Positions 7,767 through 15,964 of a DNA stretch of 60,430 nt are shown piece after piece; the first letter of the stretch is position 1, and each line of letters begins with the position of its first letter. Below the pieces are notes generated by a model. The model did no database searches and was not told the origin of the DNA. It worked only from the letters and a program-made list of their open reading frames with translations. Origin of the DNA: a virus; IMG/VR virus record IMGVR_UViG_3300009151_000080, positions 1 to 60,430 of that record; one strand, written 5' to 3'. The translations under genes and the position numbers were made by a program.

Positions 7767-7955
7767 ATGATACATATGAAAAAAATTAGTGTAAGTACTA
7801 TCAAATTAAAGACTGAATTTACATCAGAAATGGTTGATGAGTTAAGGGATTTTAACATATCCAACTGGGAAGATGACATGGAAAGAAAAATTATTCGTGA
7901 GATGAAAGTACTATCAAGAGTAAAAAAGTTGAGTCAAATTATTGATAAATTATAA
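7767..7955 (+). CDS. Small protein resembling a gp23 helix segment
   Basis: 62 residues (second Met at 7776 is an alternative start). TEFTSEMVDELRDFN followed by an acidic helix and IIREM resembles the T4 gp23-type motif 'T.E..QDL....G.D...EL...L..EI..EI', also visible in this phage's capsid protein as RRTEIEDIKANTGMDIVQKM. It may be an expressed copy of that helix hairpin; alternatively chance similarity of a helical peptide. It has no terminator before the next gene. Confidence 0.45.
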   Translation: MIHMKKISVSTIKLKTEFTSEMVDELRDFNISNWEDDMERKIIREMKVLSRVKKLSQIIDKL

Positions 7956-7987
7956 AAAACCTTTTGGTTTTATGACTTATAATTCGT

Positions 7988-9250
7988 ATGATTGAAGTCA
8001 AGGAATATAAACCAAAAGTCAAATATAATATAACTAAGAAAGTCTCTTCAAAGAAATACAGTATTCAGTTCCTACCAGAACAACTGCAAACAGAATCACT
8101 TGTTAAAACTATAACACATAAGAATGTTAAGATAAAGTCCGCTTATCTTATTGATTTAGTTCACAACTTAATTTTAAAGTATTACCTTAAAAAGGATAAT
8201 ACTTTTAATTTATCCTCTATTATTCTTAAAGAAAAATATGGACATCGATATAACTTTTATATCGATTACCTAGTTAGTAATAATATTTTACAACTTATAC
8301 GGAATCATCAGAAGGGAAAGAATACTCGTGTATATAAACTTCGAGAAGAGGTATATGCTGGTAAAATTAACCGGTATAAAAACTGTGATAATATTTTATT
8401 AAAAAAGTATAAAACCGCAGTTACTCTTATTGAAAAAGAAGATTTAGAGAATAATACTATCGAGGTAGATATTAAACGTAAGTTGGTTGAAGATTTGTTC
8501 CATGTTGATATAGATTATGTAAGGTCACTATTCTTCCTTGATTCTACTTTACAGGACGATGATATTTATAATAAGAATAAATACAGTGTAGAATGTATAA
8601 ATGATAAACATATTTTTTATCATTTTGATAACTATGGTCGTATGCACACTAACTTCACTATTTTAAAGTCATTTATTAGAAAAAACTGTTTATTAATAGA
8701 GGGGGAGGATACAGTGGAAATAGATATTAAAAATAGTCAACCATTATTCTTATGTAAGATTATAGAATCTGATGGGTTATCTATTGTTTCACCAATAGAG
8801 TTTAACTTATATAAGTTTTTAACTAAGACTGGTAAATTTTATCAGTATATAATGGATAACTCGGATTTGAAAGATAAGAAGATGGTTAAGGAGTTAACTT
8901 ATAAAGTATTTTTTGGAAAAAACTTTAGAAGTAAAAGTGATGATATATTCAAATCTCTTTTTCCGACGATACACAATTTTATAAGAATATATAAAAAGGA
9001 ACATGGTGACTATAGAATTTTAGCACATGATCTTCAAAATTTGGAATCTAACCTAGTTTTTAACAAAATAGTAAAAGAGATTATGTATATATACCCTGAG
9101 GTTAGAATTCTAACAGTACATGATAGTTTGATTTGTCAAGAAAAATATCGTAATATTGTGGAAGATATTTTTAATAAACATTTAGACAAAGAATTCGACA
9201 AAAAAGAAAATATATATGAAACAGTACGGACTTTACACCAAGGGATTTAA
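7988..9250 (+). CDS. Orphan family-A DNA polymerase-like protein
   Basis: A 420-residue protein with a family-A-like palm but no exonuclease domain. YGRMHTNFTILKSFI (216-230) resembles the GR..S..NLQ block. VEIDIKNSQPLFL (243-255) matches motif A with catalytic Asp246. KKMVKELTYKVFFGKN (297-312) matches the fingers/O-helix motif B, and VRILTVHDSL (372-381) matches motif C with Asp379. Both metal-binding aspartates are present. The N-terminal 180 residues are Lys-rich and helical, perhaps DNA binding. It may be a primer-dependent repair or replication polymerase or an accessory replication protein. The 3' end overlaps the start of the following small gene. Confidence 0.6.
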   Translation: MIEVKEYKPKVKYNITKKVSSKKYSIQFLPEQLQTESLVKTITHKNVKIKSAYLIDLVHNLILKYYLKKDNTFNLSSIILKEKYGHRYNFYIDYLVSNNILQLIRNHQKGKNTRVYKLREEVYAGKINRYKNCDNILLKKYKTAVTLIEKEDLENNTIEVDIKRKLVEDLFHVDIDYVRSLFFLDSTLQDDDIYNKNKYSVECINDKHIFYHFDNYGRMHTNFTILKSFIRKNCLLIEGEDTVEIDIKNSQPLFLCKIIESDGLSIVSPIEFNLYKFLTKTGKFYQYIMDNSDLKDKKMVKELTYKVFFGKNFRSKSDDIFKSLFPTIHNFIRIYKKEHGDYRILAHDLQNLESNLVFNKIVKEIMYIYPEVRILTVHDSLICQEKYRNIVEDIFNKHLDKEFDKKENIYETVRTLHQGI

Positions 9251-9386
9251 AAAGTTATCAGACGTGATTAAAAAGACACAGGCTCAGTCTTTAGAAGATG
9301 CAATCAGTATCTTTGCTTCTATTAAAAAACTTTCTAAAAAAAATATTAGTGAAATCTTTGAGGTGAGAGAAATACCCACTAAATAA
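9216..9386 (+). CDS. Small helical protein, unknown
   Basis: A 56-residue reading frame (MKQYGLYTKGFKKLSDVIKK, ending EIFEVREIPTK) starts inside the end of the polymerase-like gene in another frame, overlapping it by 35 bases. Spacing, codon usage and an amphipathic helical content support a real gene. No family recognised. Confidence 0.55.
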   Translation: MKQYGLYTKGFKKLSDVIKKTQAQSLEDAISIFASIKKLSKKNISEIFEVREIPTK

Positions 9387-9410
9387 GATTTCATTTTTTA
9401 TATATAGATT

Positions 9411-9983
9411 ATGTTTAATTTAACGGATCTTAATCTATCATATATCATAATCTCTCCAGAAGAACCCGGATCACTACCTTCGGACAATAATCATATATGT
9501 GAGAGGTTGTGTAGTATCCTATATTCAAAAGACTATACAGTTATACCTGTTAAGTCTTATAATGAGGGTATGTATGATAAGTCATTTATAGCCATAACAT
9601 CTGCTGACAACGATACATTAAGGTTTGATGCTATCTGGCTTATGGACAAGTTTTATCAACCATCTGTTATAGCTAAATATAAAGGTGAGTCAAATGCTGT
9701 TAGAATTGCTTATGATGGTTCTGAGAAACCGTTAGGTATGAATGTCTATGATTCTAACTTAGAGAATAAAGTTTATTTATATAATGGAATATCATTCACT
9801 TTTCCGGAATTAAAAAGATATTACTTCCCAAAGAGAAAAGAAGATCTTAAATCTGGTATGATTGTTGAATACTTTAACAATAATAAATGGATATCTAAAC
9901 AAGTATTTAGTGTTGATACAGAGTATGAGAAAATGTACAAACTACTAATGAAATATGAAAAAGTAAGAGTTGAATATAAATAA
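9411..9983 (+). CDS. Unknown 190-residue protein
   Basis: A TATATATAG late-promoter-like element sits eight bases before the ATG. The protein is mixed alpha/beta (YIIISPEEPGSLPSDNN near the N-terminus, then IAITSADNDTLRFDAIWLMDKF) and ends in a basic helix. No family recognised. A bidirectional terminator follows at once and separates it from the convergent zinc-ribbon gene. Confidence 0.5.
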   Translation: MFNLTDLNLSYIIISPEEPGSLPSDNNHICERLCSILYSKDYTVIPVKSYNEGMYDKSFIAITSADNDTLRFDAIWLMDKFYQPSVIAKYKGESNAVRIAYDGSEKPLGMNVYDSNLENKVYLYNGISFTFPELKRYYFPKRKEDLKSGMIVEYFNNNKWISKQVFSVDTEYEKMYKLLMKYEKVRVEYK

Positions 9984-10007
9984 AAAGAGAGACCCTAGTC
10001 TCTCTTT
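9984..10007. terminator. Bidirectional terminator containing a stop codon
   Basis: A 10-bp perfect stem (AAAGAGAGAC and GTCTCTCTTT) with a CCTA loop lies between convergent genes. The loop holds the TAG stop of the minus-strand zinc-binding gene. Confidence 0.8.
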
Positions 10008-10165
10008 AATTTTTTCCACTCGTTACCACATTCACACTTGAATATTTGCCATACTCCCTTCCATGAAATTCTGCGTCCGTTATCTACATGATTCTTAGGT
10101 GGTAATCCTCTACCTATAGTTTCATGTACTTCAACATTAGTTGAGTTACATTTATCACACATCAT
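9995..10165 (-). CDS. Small zinc-ribbon protein
   Basis: A 56-residue protein with CDKC near the N-terminus and CEC near the C-terminus (FKCECGNEWKKLKRD), spaced as a small treble-clef or zinc ribbon. Its ATG overlaps the stop of the glycosyltransferase gene as TAATG, indicating translational coupling. Its stop lies in the loop of the terminator. Specific role unknown. Confidence 0.65.
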   Translation of the reverse strand: MMCDKCNSTNVEVHETIGRGLPPKNHVDNGRRISWKGVWQIFKCECGNEWKKLKRD

Positions 10166-10914
10166 TATTGAAATTTATTTGACTGTCCAGATTTAGGTAC
10201 CGTTGTTGAAATATGTTGTTGAAGTTGTTCCAACTCTGAGTCCTTATAATGATCAAATATTTGTTTATTTCTTTGTTCTAAGGTAGAATCAGTTATTTGT
10301 GATGGATGAAATAGATGATAACCTTTATAGTCTAAAGATTTATAGTTTAACATCTTTCTAATCTTTACATCTTGGAACTTATTCTCATATCCAATGCCTA
10401 AAAAATCTTCGTTCCATCCGCCTATTTTTTGGATAGCGTCTTTCTTAAAAATAGAAATACCATCCGTAATGTTTCTACCCAAACTAAATTCTGGTCTATC
10501 TACTGATAATAATAGATTTAAGTCCTGTAATGACTCTTGTGGTGTCAATTGTATAATCTTACTTAAAGGTAAAACACAATCATAATTATCAAGTGTTTTA
10601 AGTGACTCTATTAACTCCATGGGATCCATAAAGGTATCAGCATCACCAAATATCATAACTGGTGAAATACACCTTCTAATAGCTACATTATAAGCCCAAG
10701 ATTTATTAAATGGGGCGTCACTTTTCAAGAATATCTGAGTTGCTCTTAAATTAAGATGTGATATCTTTGAGTGGGTATCTTGTTCTATTATAAGAACTTC
10801 AGCCCCTTGAAATCCACTTAACCAGTCTATTATTCTTCTAAGTGCTATTATCCTTGTTTGAGAAAATCTAAACGGAATAACATATGTAAATTTAGGTATG
10901 TAAGTATTTTGCAT
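10165..10914 (-). CDS. GT-A fold glycosyltransferase
   Basis: A 249-residue family-2/family-7-like glycosyltransferase. It opens with FTYVIPFRFSQTRIIALRRII, has the DxD metal/sugar-nucleotide motif in IFGDADTFM, and the acceptor block GGWNEDFLGIGYENKFQD typical of galactosyltransferase C-terminal domains. It transfers a sugar from a nucleotide donor. The acceptor could be modified phage DNA, a virion protein or the host surface; the sequence does not say. Short C-terminal Ser/Thr/Gln-rich tail. Coupled to the zinc-ribbon gene downstream. Confidence 0.75.
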   Translation of the reverse strand: MQNTYIPKFTYVIPFRFSQTRIIALRRIIDWLSGFQGAEVLIIEQDTHSKISHLNLRATQIFLKSDAPFNKSWAYNVAIRRCISPVMIFGDADTFMDPMELIESLKTLDNYDCVLPLSKIIQLTPQESLQDLNLLLSVDRPEFSLGRNITDGISIFKKDAIQKIGGWNEDFLGIGYENKFQDVKIRKMLNYKSLDYKGYHLFHPSQITDSTLEQRNKQIFDHYKDSELEQLQQHISTTVPKSGQSNKFQ

Positions 10915-10969
10915 ATTTTTCTTGTTTTTAATTATATTGATTATATTTGTTTTGTTTATATATAATCTT

Positions 10970-11551
10970 ATGATAAATATCCAAAAGGGTATTACCCTAT
11001 TTCTTAATAACGGAGATTCTCAAATACAAGAGGTTTCTAACTTAGTTCATTTTTTAAATAATGAATATAATTTCATTTGTATAAATACTGGTGTGGATAA
11101 GTTCGGTATGTCACCATTGATAAGATCCATAAACACTAAACCAGAGGACATATCAAAAACGATAAAAGAAAACTCTTTTAGATTAGAAGGAGTTTGTATT
11201 CATATACCTCAGAATCTAAAGGAGGATTATAAAATGGTTTGGAACCAACTCAAAGAGTATGAAAACCTTATCATATTTGTTATATGTCCTTCAGCATTTA
11301 GGTTAGATGTTATACCACATGATATGGTGGTTTTTAGGGAGATATTTGAAATAAAACAAAATCCTGAATGGGAATCAAGATTAAGTACATTTGGTGCTTT
11401 CCTAGCTAACAAAGATTCAATTGGGGAAATTCCAAGATTTTTATTTGAGGATGTCTTAATGGAAGAAGAGTTTTCTCTAGATAATTTCAAACAAACTTAT
11501 ATTAGGGATAAAAAATTAGATATATTTCTTGATGATTCCGAGGATAATTAA
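10970..11551 (+). CDS. Unknown 193-residue protein
   Basis: I choose the Met at 10970 (MINIQKGITLFL) because a TATATATAA element lies seven bases before it; the in-frame Met at 10922 would add a hydrophobic stretch coded by the promoter region. Alpha/beta sequence (EGVCIHIPQNLKEDY, then LIIFVICPSAFRLDVIP) with an acidic C-terminus (FLDDSEDN). No family recognised. Confidence 0.5.
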   Translation: MINIQKGITLFLNNGDSQIQEVSNLVHFLNNEYNFICINTGVDKFGMSPLIRSINTKPEDISKTIKENSFRLEGVCIHIPQNLKEDYKMVWNQLKEYENLIIFVICPSAFRLDVIPHDMVVFREIFEIKQNPEWESRLSTFGAFLANKDSIGEIPRFLFEDVLMEEEFSLDNFKQTYIRDKKLDIFLDDSEDN

Positions 11552-11562
11552 AAATAATTGCA

Positions 11563-11570
11563 TACCTTTG
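11563..11570 (+). promoter_or_regulatory. Bacteroidota-type -7 element
   Basis: TACCTTTG, 26 bases before the start codon of the second metallopeptidase gene. It matches TAnnTTTG; no convincing -33 TTG is at the right distance. Confidence 0.5.
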
Positions 11571-11596
11571 TGTATCAATAACTTATAAAACTTATA

Positions 11597-12676
11597 ATGA
11601 GGATAAGAAGAAAGTTTCTACAACTTACGAGACAGACCGTTCCATACGGTAACGAAATAAAACTTCGCCAGTATTTACCTAAAGGGTATAAGAATGACGA
11701 ACACGGTAATTTTTATATAACGGTTGGTGAAAACTTCACCACTATGTTTACATGCCATCTCGATACTGCTTGTTCGTATGACCGAATTGTTAAACACAAG
11801 CAAACAGAACAGTATATCTACACCGATGGTACTACCATTTTGGGGGCGGATGATAAAGCGGGTATGGTTGTTCTATTATACATGATTGAGAAACAAGTTC
11901 CTGGTCTATACTATTTCTTCATAGGTGAGGAAGTTGGTTGTGTCGGTTCGTCTCTTTTAGCTGATAAGTTCAACTGGCCAGATATAACAAAGGTAGTTTC
12001 ATTTGACCGTAGAGGTACTACATCAGTTATTACTGAGCAGTTCTATGGTAGGTGTTGCTCGGATGAGTTTGCACAAGCACTAGCAGACTCACTAAACTCG
12101 ACTGATTCTACATTGAAACTAGCTCCGGATAATACTGGTATATTAACTGACTCTGCTCAGTTTATAGAAATAGTTCCTGAGTGTACCAACATATCAGTTG
12201 GTTATTATGATGAACACACAACCAGAGAAACACAGGATATAGACTATCTTGTTAAGTTGTGCAGAGCTGTTGTAACCATTGATTGGGAGGATCTCCCTAT
12301 CGTAAGAGACCCAGAATTTGATTATGACTACGACGCTCCGGGTTGGGATGATGAACTTGGTCTTGATGATGACGCATCTGACTATGATGAAGAATTATCA
12401 ACCAACATAGTTGTTGATGGTAAAACAAAGAAGATGTTTATATCCAAAACTTGGATCGACAATGAAAAGTCTATGATCAAAGAAGTGTTGAAGAACACTG
12501 GATATAACGCTGAATGTGTTGTTTGGGATGGTAATACTTGTTGGTGTAATGAGAATGGTGATTGGGTGTATATAGGTAATCGAGACGAACTTACTGCCTT
12601 TGCTGACATTAGGTACATACCATATGAACATTTAAGGGAAACAATACCTGTTGATAAAACTAAACTTGTTTATTAA
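11597..12676 (+). CDS. M20/M28/M42-type metallopeptidase (second copy)
   Basis: A 359-residue paralogue of the 2154-3800 peptidase, without the long N-terminal extension. Metal and catalytic residues are intact: HLDT (His54), GADDKAG (Asp85), GEEVGCVGS (Glu111/112), SFDRR (Asp137) and YDEHT (His207). After a short acidic linker (residues 225-250, Asp/Glu/Tyr-rich) comes a C-terminal domain of about 100 residues not found in the paralogue. A TAnnTTTG promoter lies upstream, so this copy is probably early or middle whereas the other is in a virion-type cluster. Its stop overlaps the HAD start as TAATG. Confidence 0.8.
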   Translation: MRIRRKFLQLTRQTVPYGNEIKLRQYLPKGYKNDEHGNFYITVGENFTTMFTCHLDTACSYDRIVKHKQTEQYIYTDGTTILGADDKAGMVVLLYMIEKQVPGLYYFFIGEEVGCVGSSLLADKFNWPDITKVVSFDRRGTTSVITEQFYGRCCSDEFAQALADSLNSTDSTLKLAPDNTGILTDSAQFIEIVPECTNISVGYYDEHTTRETQDIDYLVKLCRAVVTIDWEDLPIVRDPEFDYDYDAPGWDDELGLDDDASDYDEELSTNIVVDGKTKKMFISKTWIDNEKSMIKEVLKNTGYNAECVVWDGNTCWCNENGDWVYIGNRDELTAFADIRYIPYEHLRETIPVDKTKLVY

Positions 12677-13254
12677 TGAAAACTAAAGCTATAGTATTTG
12701 ATTTGTATAATACTCTATTATACTGTTCTGTTAGGAAGAAACCTTATATGGAACTGTTTAAGAATCTTGGTTTAACAAAGGAAGAAATGAGTTTCTGGCG
12801 TGATAAAGTTATGACAGAAAACTATTCTTCTTTTGAAGAACTGAAACTAGCAATCAGACCAAATTCCTTGGTTTATACACAGAATCTTGACTATGTAGTC
12901 AAAGAGGAAAATGAACATACTCATGTATTTGACGACACATATCAGGTGTTAGAATCACTTTATAGAAAGTATGATTTGTATTTGTTATCAAATATTGCTA
13001 CTCCATATAAAGAATGTTTTTATAATCTGGACTTGGATAAGTATTTTAAGAGAGTTTTCTTTTCTTGTGATATTGGGTATAGGAAACCCCAACCAGAAGC
13101 TTTTGAAATGATTGTAAACCATTCGGGATTACAACCTCAACAACTACTAATGGTTGGGGATAGTCAACATTCTGACTATGAAGGTGCGTTAAATTCCGGT
13201 TTAAAAGCTTTACTTAAAGACAAACCTTTAAGTTTGTTATTAACCGATCTTTAA
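12676..13254 (+). CDS. HAD-superfamily hydrolase (haloacid dehalogenase-like)
   Basis: 192 residues. Motif I is FDLYNTL (nucleophile Asp9, Tyr in place of the second Asp as in L-2-haloacid dehalogenases). Motif II is LLSNI, motif III the Lys in YRKPQPEAF, and motif IV VGDSQHSDYEGA. A phosphatase of nucleotides or sugars is the likeliest activity. Translationally coupled to the peptidase gene by TAATG; convergent with the next gene, overlapping four bases. Confidence 0.75.
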   Translation: MKTKAIVFDLYNTLLYCSVRKKPYMELFKNLGLTKEEMSFWRDKVMTENYSSFEELKLAIRPNSLVYTQNLDYVVKEENEHTHVFDDTYQVLESLYRKYDLYLLSNIATPYKECFYNLDLDKYFKRVFFSCDIGYRKPQPEAFEMIVNHSGLQPQQLLMVGDSQHSDYEGALNSGLKALLKDKPLSLLLTDL

Positions 13255-13445
13255 CCGTTTATTAAACCTGGATTCTTAAAACCTTTCTGTTGAACAATTT
13301 CCATTAATTGATCAGGGGAAAGGTTTGTTTTATCCCATCCTTTTTTTCTAGCATATTCAGAAATAAATCTTTCCTTCAATAATTTTTGATCATCTACTGG
13401 TAATACATTTTTTGAGGTGATTAATTTTTCGTTGTCTTTTTGCAT
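13251..13445 (-). CDS. Small conserved-looking phage protein
   Basis: 64 residues, with EYARKKGWDKTNLSPDQLM and a C-terminal KGFKNPGLING. The sequence has the look of a short helical virion or regulatory protein but I cannot assign it. An AATATATAA element precedes the gene at about 40 bases. Confidence 0.5.
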   Translation of the reverse strand: MQKDNEKLITSKNVLPVDDQKLLKERFISEYARKKGWDKTNLSPDQLMEIVQQKGFKNPGLING

Positions 13446-13521
13446 AAAATAATTTGTTTTTTATAAAATTATATATTAAAACAAAAAACCCACCTTTATT
13501 GGAATTTTCAAGGTTTTTTCG

Positions 13522-13529
13522 TACCTTTG
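13522..13529 (+). promoter_or_regulatory. Bacteroidota-type promoter (-33 TTG and -7 TACCTTTG)
   Basis: TACCTTTG ends four bases before the ATG of the 2H phosphoesterase gene, with a TTGG at 13499-13502 about 20 bases upstream in the -33 position. This is the best host-type promoter in the window and predicts a nearly leaderless early transcript. Confidence 0.6.
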
Positions 13530-13533
13530 TCCT

Positions 13534-14055
13534 ATGGTAATCAAGATAAAAGGTATATTGGACTTTACTCCAGAGGATGTGACTAGAAAGCACAAGTCTC
13601 AGTCTTCTTGGAAAAGAGTTGCTGTTATTAAAATGGACGGTGACTTGGATCGTTACTATGCTTGGTTCTTGAAGAAAAGATTTAATTTAGAGTTAAATAA
13701 AAACCTTCGTGGTGCTCACGTTACTTTTATTTCAGATAGACTGGAAAAAAATATATTTGATGAAGCTTCAAAACTATTCAATGGTAAGGAGATTACTTTC
13801 TACCTTGAATTAGAACCAAGGTCTAATGGTCAACACTGGTGGTTAAGAGTTCACTCACCAGAGGCTGAGTCTATTCGTGAGGCAATGGGACTTACAAGAG
13901 AACCTTACTTCGGATTACACCTAACACTAGGATTAGCAAATGAAAGAAACTTAGAACACTCTAAGTACATATTAGAAACCTGTAAAAGATTTGAGATAAT
14001 CTCAAACGAACCAAGAAAACCTATTAGTGAACATGAAATAAAAGAGTTCAAGTAA
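13534..14055 (+). CDS. 2H phosphoesterase, T4 57B/Acb1-like
   Basis: A 173-residue protein with the two H-x-T motifs of 2H phosphoesterases: HVT at 62-64 (GAHVTFIS) and HLT at 129-131 (LHLTLGLAN). Between them is WWLRV followed by IREAMGLTREPYFG, a layout I associate with T4 57B, the anti-CBASS protein Acb1 that hydrolyses cyclic oligonucleotides. Other 2H enzymes (LigT, RNA-repair phosphodiesterases) cannot be excluded. A strong host-type promoter just upstream suggests immediate-early expression, as expected of counter-defence. A hairpin terminator follows the gene. Confidence 0.7.
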   Translation: MVIKIKGILDFTPEDVTRKHKSQSSWKRVAVIKMDGDLDRYYAWFLKKRFNLELNKNLRGAHVTFISDRLEKNIFDEASKLFNGKEITFYLELEPRSNGQHWWLRVHSPEAESIREAMGLTREPYFGLHLTLGLANERNLEHSKYILETCKRFEIISNEPRKPISEHEIKEFK

Positions 14056-14078
14056 ACAAACTTGAACTCTTCTTTTTT
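14042..14078 (+). terminator. Rho-independent terminator
   Basis: An 11-bp perfect stem (AAGAGTTCAAG and CTTGAACTCTT), 8-base loop and T-run. The 5' arm and loop include the last codons and stop of the 2H phosphoesterase gene. Confidence 0.85.
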
Positions 14079-14109
14079 AATAATAAATGGAAACAAAATT
14101 TTTAACAAA

Positions 14110-14232
14110 ATGAAAAAATTATTATTCTTGTCTTTATTTGGATTATTTTCAAATAATTTACATGCACAATTTGAAGCGGATTATACTTCTACTCATAAAC
14201 TTTTTGATATTTTTTTATATATCTATATATAA
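14110..14232 (+). CDS. Possible small secreted peptide
   Basis: 40 residues: a signal-peptide-like start (MKKLLFLSLFGLFS, then NNLHA before QF, a plausible signal peptidase I site) and a 20-residue remainder running into an AT-rich promoter region. It could be a short secreted product or the 5' remnant of a longer gene. Low confidence. Confidence 0.3.
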   Translation: MKKLLFLSLFGLFSNNLHAQFEADYTSTHKLFDIFLYIYI

Positions 14233-14259
14233 AATATTGTGTTCTCCAAAGTAAAAATT

Positions 14260-15033
14260 ATGCCTGAAAGCCCCGAAGTTAAAATAATGTCTGATTATAT
14301 TAATCAGAACTCAAAAGATAAGACTTTTAAGAAAGCTTTTCATGTTGCTAAGGGAAATGTACCCGAACTATTTGAAGATTGTGATTTTACTGTGAGATCC
14401 GAGTCTAATGGTAAAGAGTTACTATTATATCTAAATGATAAGAAGATACACGTTTTTATGGGTATGAGTGGTAACTGGAGATATGTACCAACATCGGATT
14501 GGAATGATACTAAATTTACTCGTTTGAGATTAGACGATAATACCGGTTATTCCCTTTTATTAAATGGTGGATTTATGGGGCCTAAGTATTCGGTTGGTAA
14601 ACCTTTTACTGGAACTAAACGTGGAGTTGATCCAACTAAAGAATTTGATACATTTAAGAAGAATATATTAGATAATATAAATAAAAAGGCATTTGATAAA
14701 CCTATTTGTGAAGTACTCTTAAATCAAGAGTATTTTAATGGAATTGGTGCGTATTTGACTGCTGAAATAGTTGGTAGGTTAGACATAAATCCTTTTAGGA
14801 ACCTTAAAAGTTTTTCGACCAATGAATTAAATAAGTTGTTTGATATGATTTTAAATTGTTGTGAAGAGTCTTATAAATTTGGTGGTGGTGAACTTAGAGA
14901 CTGGAACAATCCATTCGGTTCTTCCAGAATAGATGAGTGGATTAAATTCTACAACAAAAAGGATATATGTCTAAAGGAGAAATTTGGAACAAGAAATATA
15001 TGGATACAAAGGAAATGGAAAGTTATTACTTAG
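14260..15033 (+). CDS. Fpg/Nei-family DNA glycosylase/AP lyase
   Basis: 257 residues starting MPESPEVK. The start is fixed here, not at the in-frame Met at 14239, because the enzyme's nucleophile is the proline exposed after Met removal; PE.PEV is the family hallmark. Later features are the helix-two-turn-helix block with NQEYFNGIGAYLTAEI and the DNA-contact region. The C-terminal part (DICLKEKFGTRNIWIQRKW) lacks a four-cysteine zinc finger and looks like the zincless finger of NEIL1/mimivirus enzymes. It removes oxidised bases. A TATATATAA element lies about 30 bases upstream. Confidence 0.8.
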   Translation: MPESPEVKIMSDYINQNSKDKTFKKAFHVAKGNVPELFEDCDFTVRSESNGKELLLYLNDKKIHVFMGMSGNWRYVPTSDWNDTKFTRLRLDDNTGYSLLLNGGFMGPKYSVGKPFTGTKRGVDPTKEFDTFKKNILDNINKKAFDKPICEVLLNQEYFNGIGAYLTAEIVGRLDINPFRNLKSFSTNELNKLFDMILNCCEESYKFGGGELRDWNNPFGSSRIDEWIKFYNKKDICLKEKFGTRNIWIQRKWKVIT

Positions 15034-15070
15034 GACGAACAATCTTTTTTATATATACTTATAAAAAGAT

Positions 15071-15919
15071 ATGAAATATTATGTTTATACTTTGAGTTAT
15101 GATGGTAAAATTTTCTATGTCGGCAAAGGAACTGGTCTCAGAATGTTTATACATGAAAAAAGAACACGAAAAGGAATCAAGTCGAACAATAATACATCTC
15201 TATTTGAAAAAATACATTCAATAATTGAATATGGGAATAGTATAGAATATACTAAAATTTTTGAAACCAATAATGAGTGTGAGGCTTATAAATTTGAATT
15301 TGAAACTATTGAAAATATTGGATTGAATAATTTGTGTAACCTGACAAAAGATTACTTGAAGACATCCGTTTCCGATATGGTAAAAGCCGCTTTAGCTAAA
15401 TCCGAAAAATGGAATGAATCTAAAATAAAGAAAAAAAGTTTAGAGGTAAGGGAATATTATAGACAAATCAATATTGGTGATAAGAATCCTAGATACGGAA
15501 AGAAAAATACGGAAGAACATATGAATGCTATCAAAAATTCTCTGATTGGAATTCCAAAATCCGAAGAGCATAAAAAAAAGATTAGTGATGCTATCAGAGG
15601 AATAATAAGAAGTGATGAATTTAAGCGGAAAGTTTCCGATTCACTTAGAAACTCATCTAAACTGAAAGAAGTGACTCAATCGGAAGAATTTAAGAACAAA
15701 CATAGGGAAAACTCTAAAAAGAGACATAAAGAATCAATTACTTACTATTATGAATATAATGGTAATATTATTATTCATAAGGGTGGATTGAAAGATATGG
15801 CTAGTCAGTATGATATATCTTTTTACTACTTGAAAAAACTAAGATATGGGAAAATTGAGGAGTATAAGGGATGGAGGTTTATTTCTATCGAAAATAAATC
15901 TTTTAAAACCAAAAACTAA
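15071..15919 (+). CDS. GIY-YIG homing endonuclease with NUMOD motifs
   Basis: 282 residues. The N-terminal GIY-YIG nuclease domain is seen as YYVYTLSYDGKIFYVGKGTG with a following EKxxR-type helix and EFETIENIG containing the catalytic-type Glu. Several NUMOD3-like segments follow (NPRYGKKNTEEHMNAI, then GIPKSEEHKKKISDAI), and a C-terminal NUMOD1-like helix-turn-helix (GGLKDMASQYDISFYYLKKL). A mobile DNA element. TATATATACTTATAAAA precedes it and a hairpin terminator follows. Confidence 0.85.
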   Translation: MKYYVYTLSYDGKIFYVGKGTGLRMFIHEKRTRKGIKSNNNTSLFEKIHSIIEYGNSIEYTKIFETNNECEAYKFEFETIENIGLNNLCNLTKDYLKTSVSDMVKAALAKSEKWNESKIKKKSLEVREYYRQINIGDKNPRYGKKNTEEHMNAIKNSLIGIPKSEEHKKKISDAIRGIIRSDEFKRKVSDSLRNSSKLKEVTQSEEFKNKHRENSKKRHKESITYYYEYNGNIIIHKGGLKDMASQYDISFYYLKKLRYGKIEEYKGWRFISIENKSFKTKN

Positions 15920-15931
15920 CCAAAATAAATA

Positions 15932-15964
15932 AAAAAAGTCTAAATTAATTTAGACTTTTTTTTT
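15932..15964. terminator. Bidirectional terminator
   Basis: A palindromic AAAAAGTCTAAATT/AATTTAGACTTTTT hairpin with A and T runs follows the GIY-YIG gene. The region to 16156 holds only an 18-codon frame (15998-16054) with no support, and a TATATATAATATATG run before the thymidylate synthase gene. Confidence 0.75.

Noticed and set aside
7694-7879. Hydrophobic 61-residue minus-strand frame
   Set aside because: Antisense to the 7767-7955 gene; AT-rich antisense DNA commonly gives Phe/Ile/Leu-rich frames.
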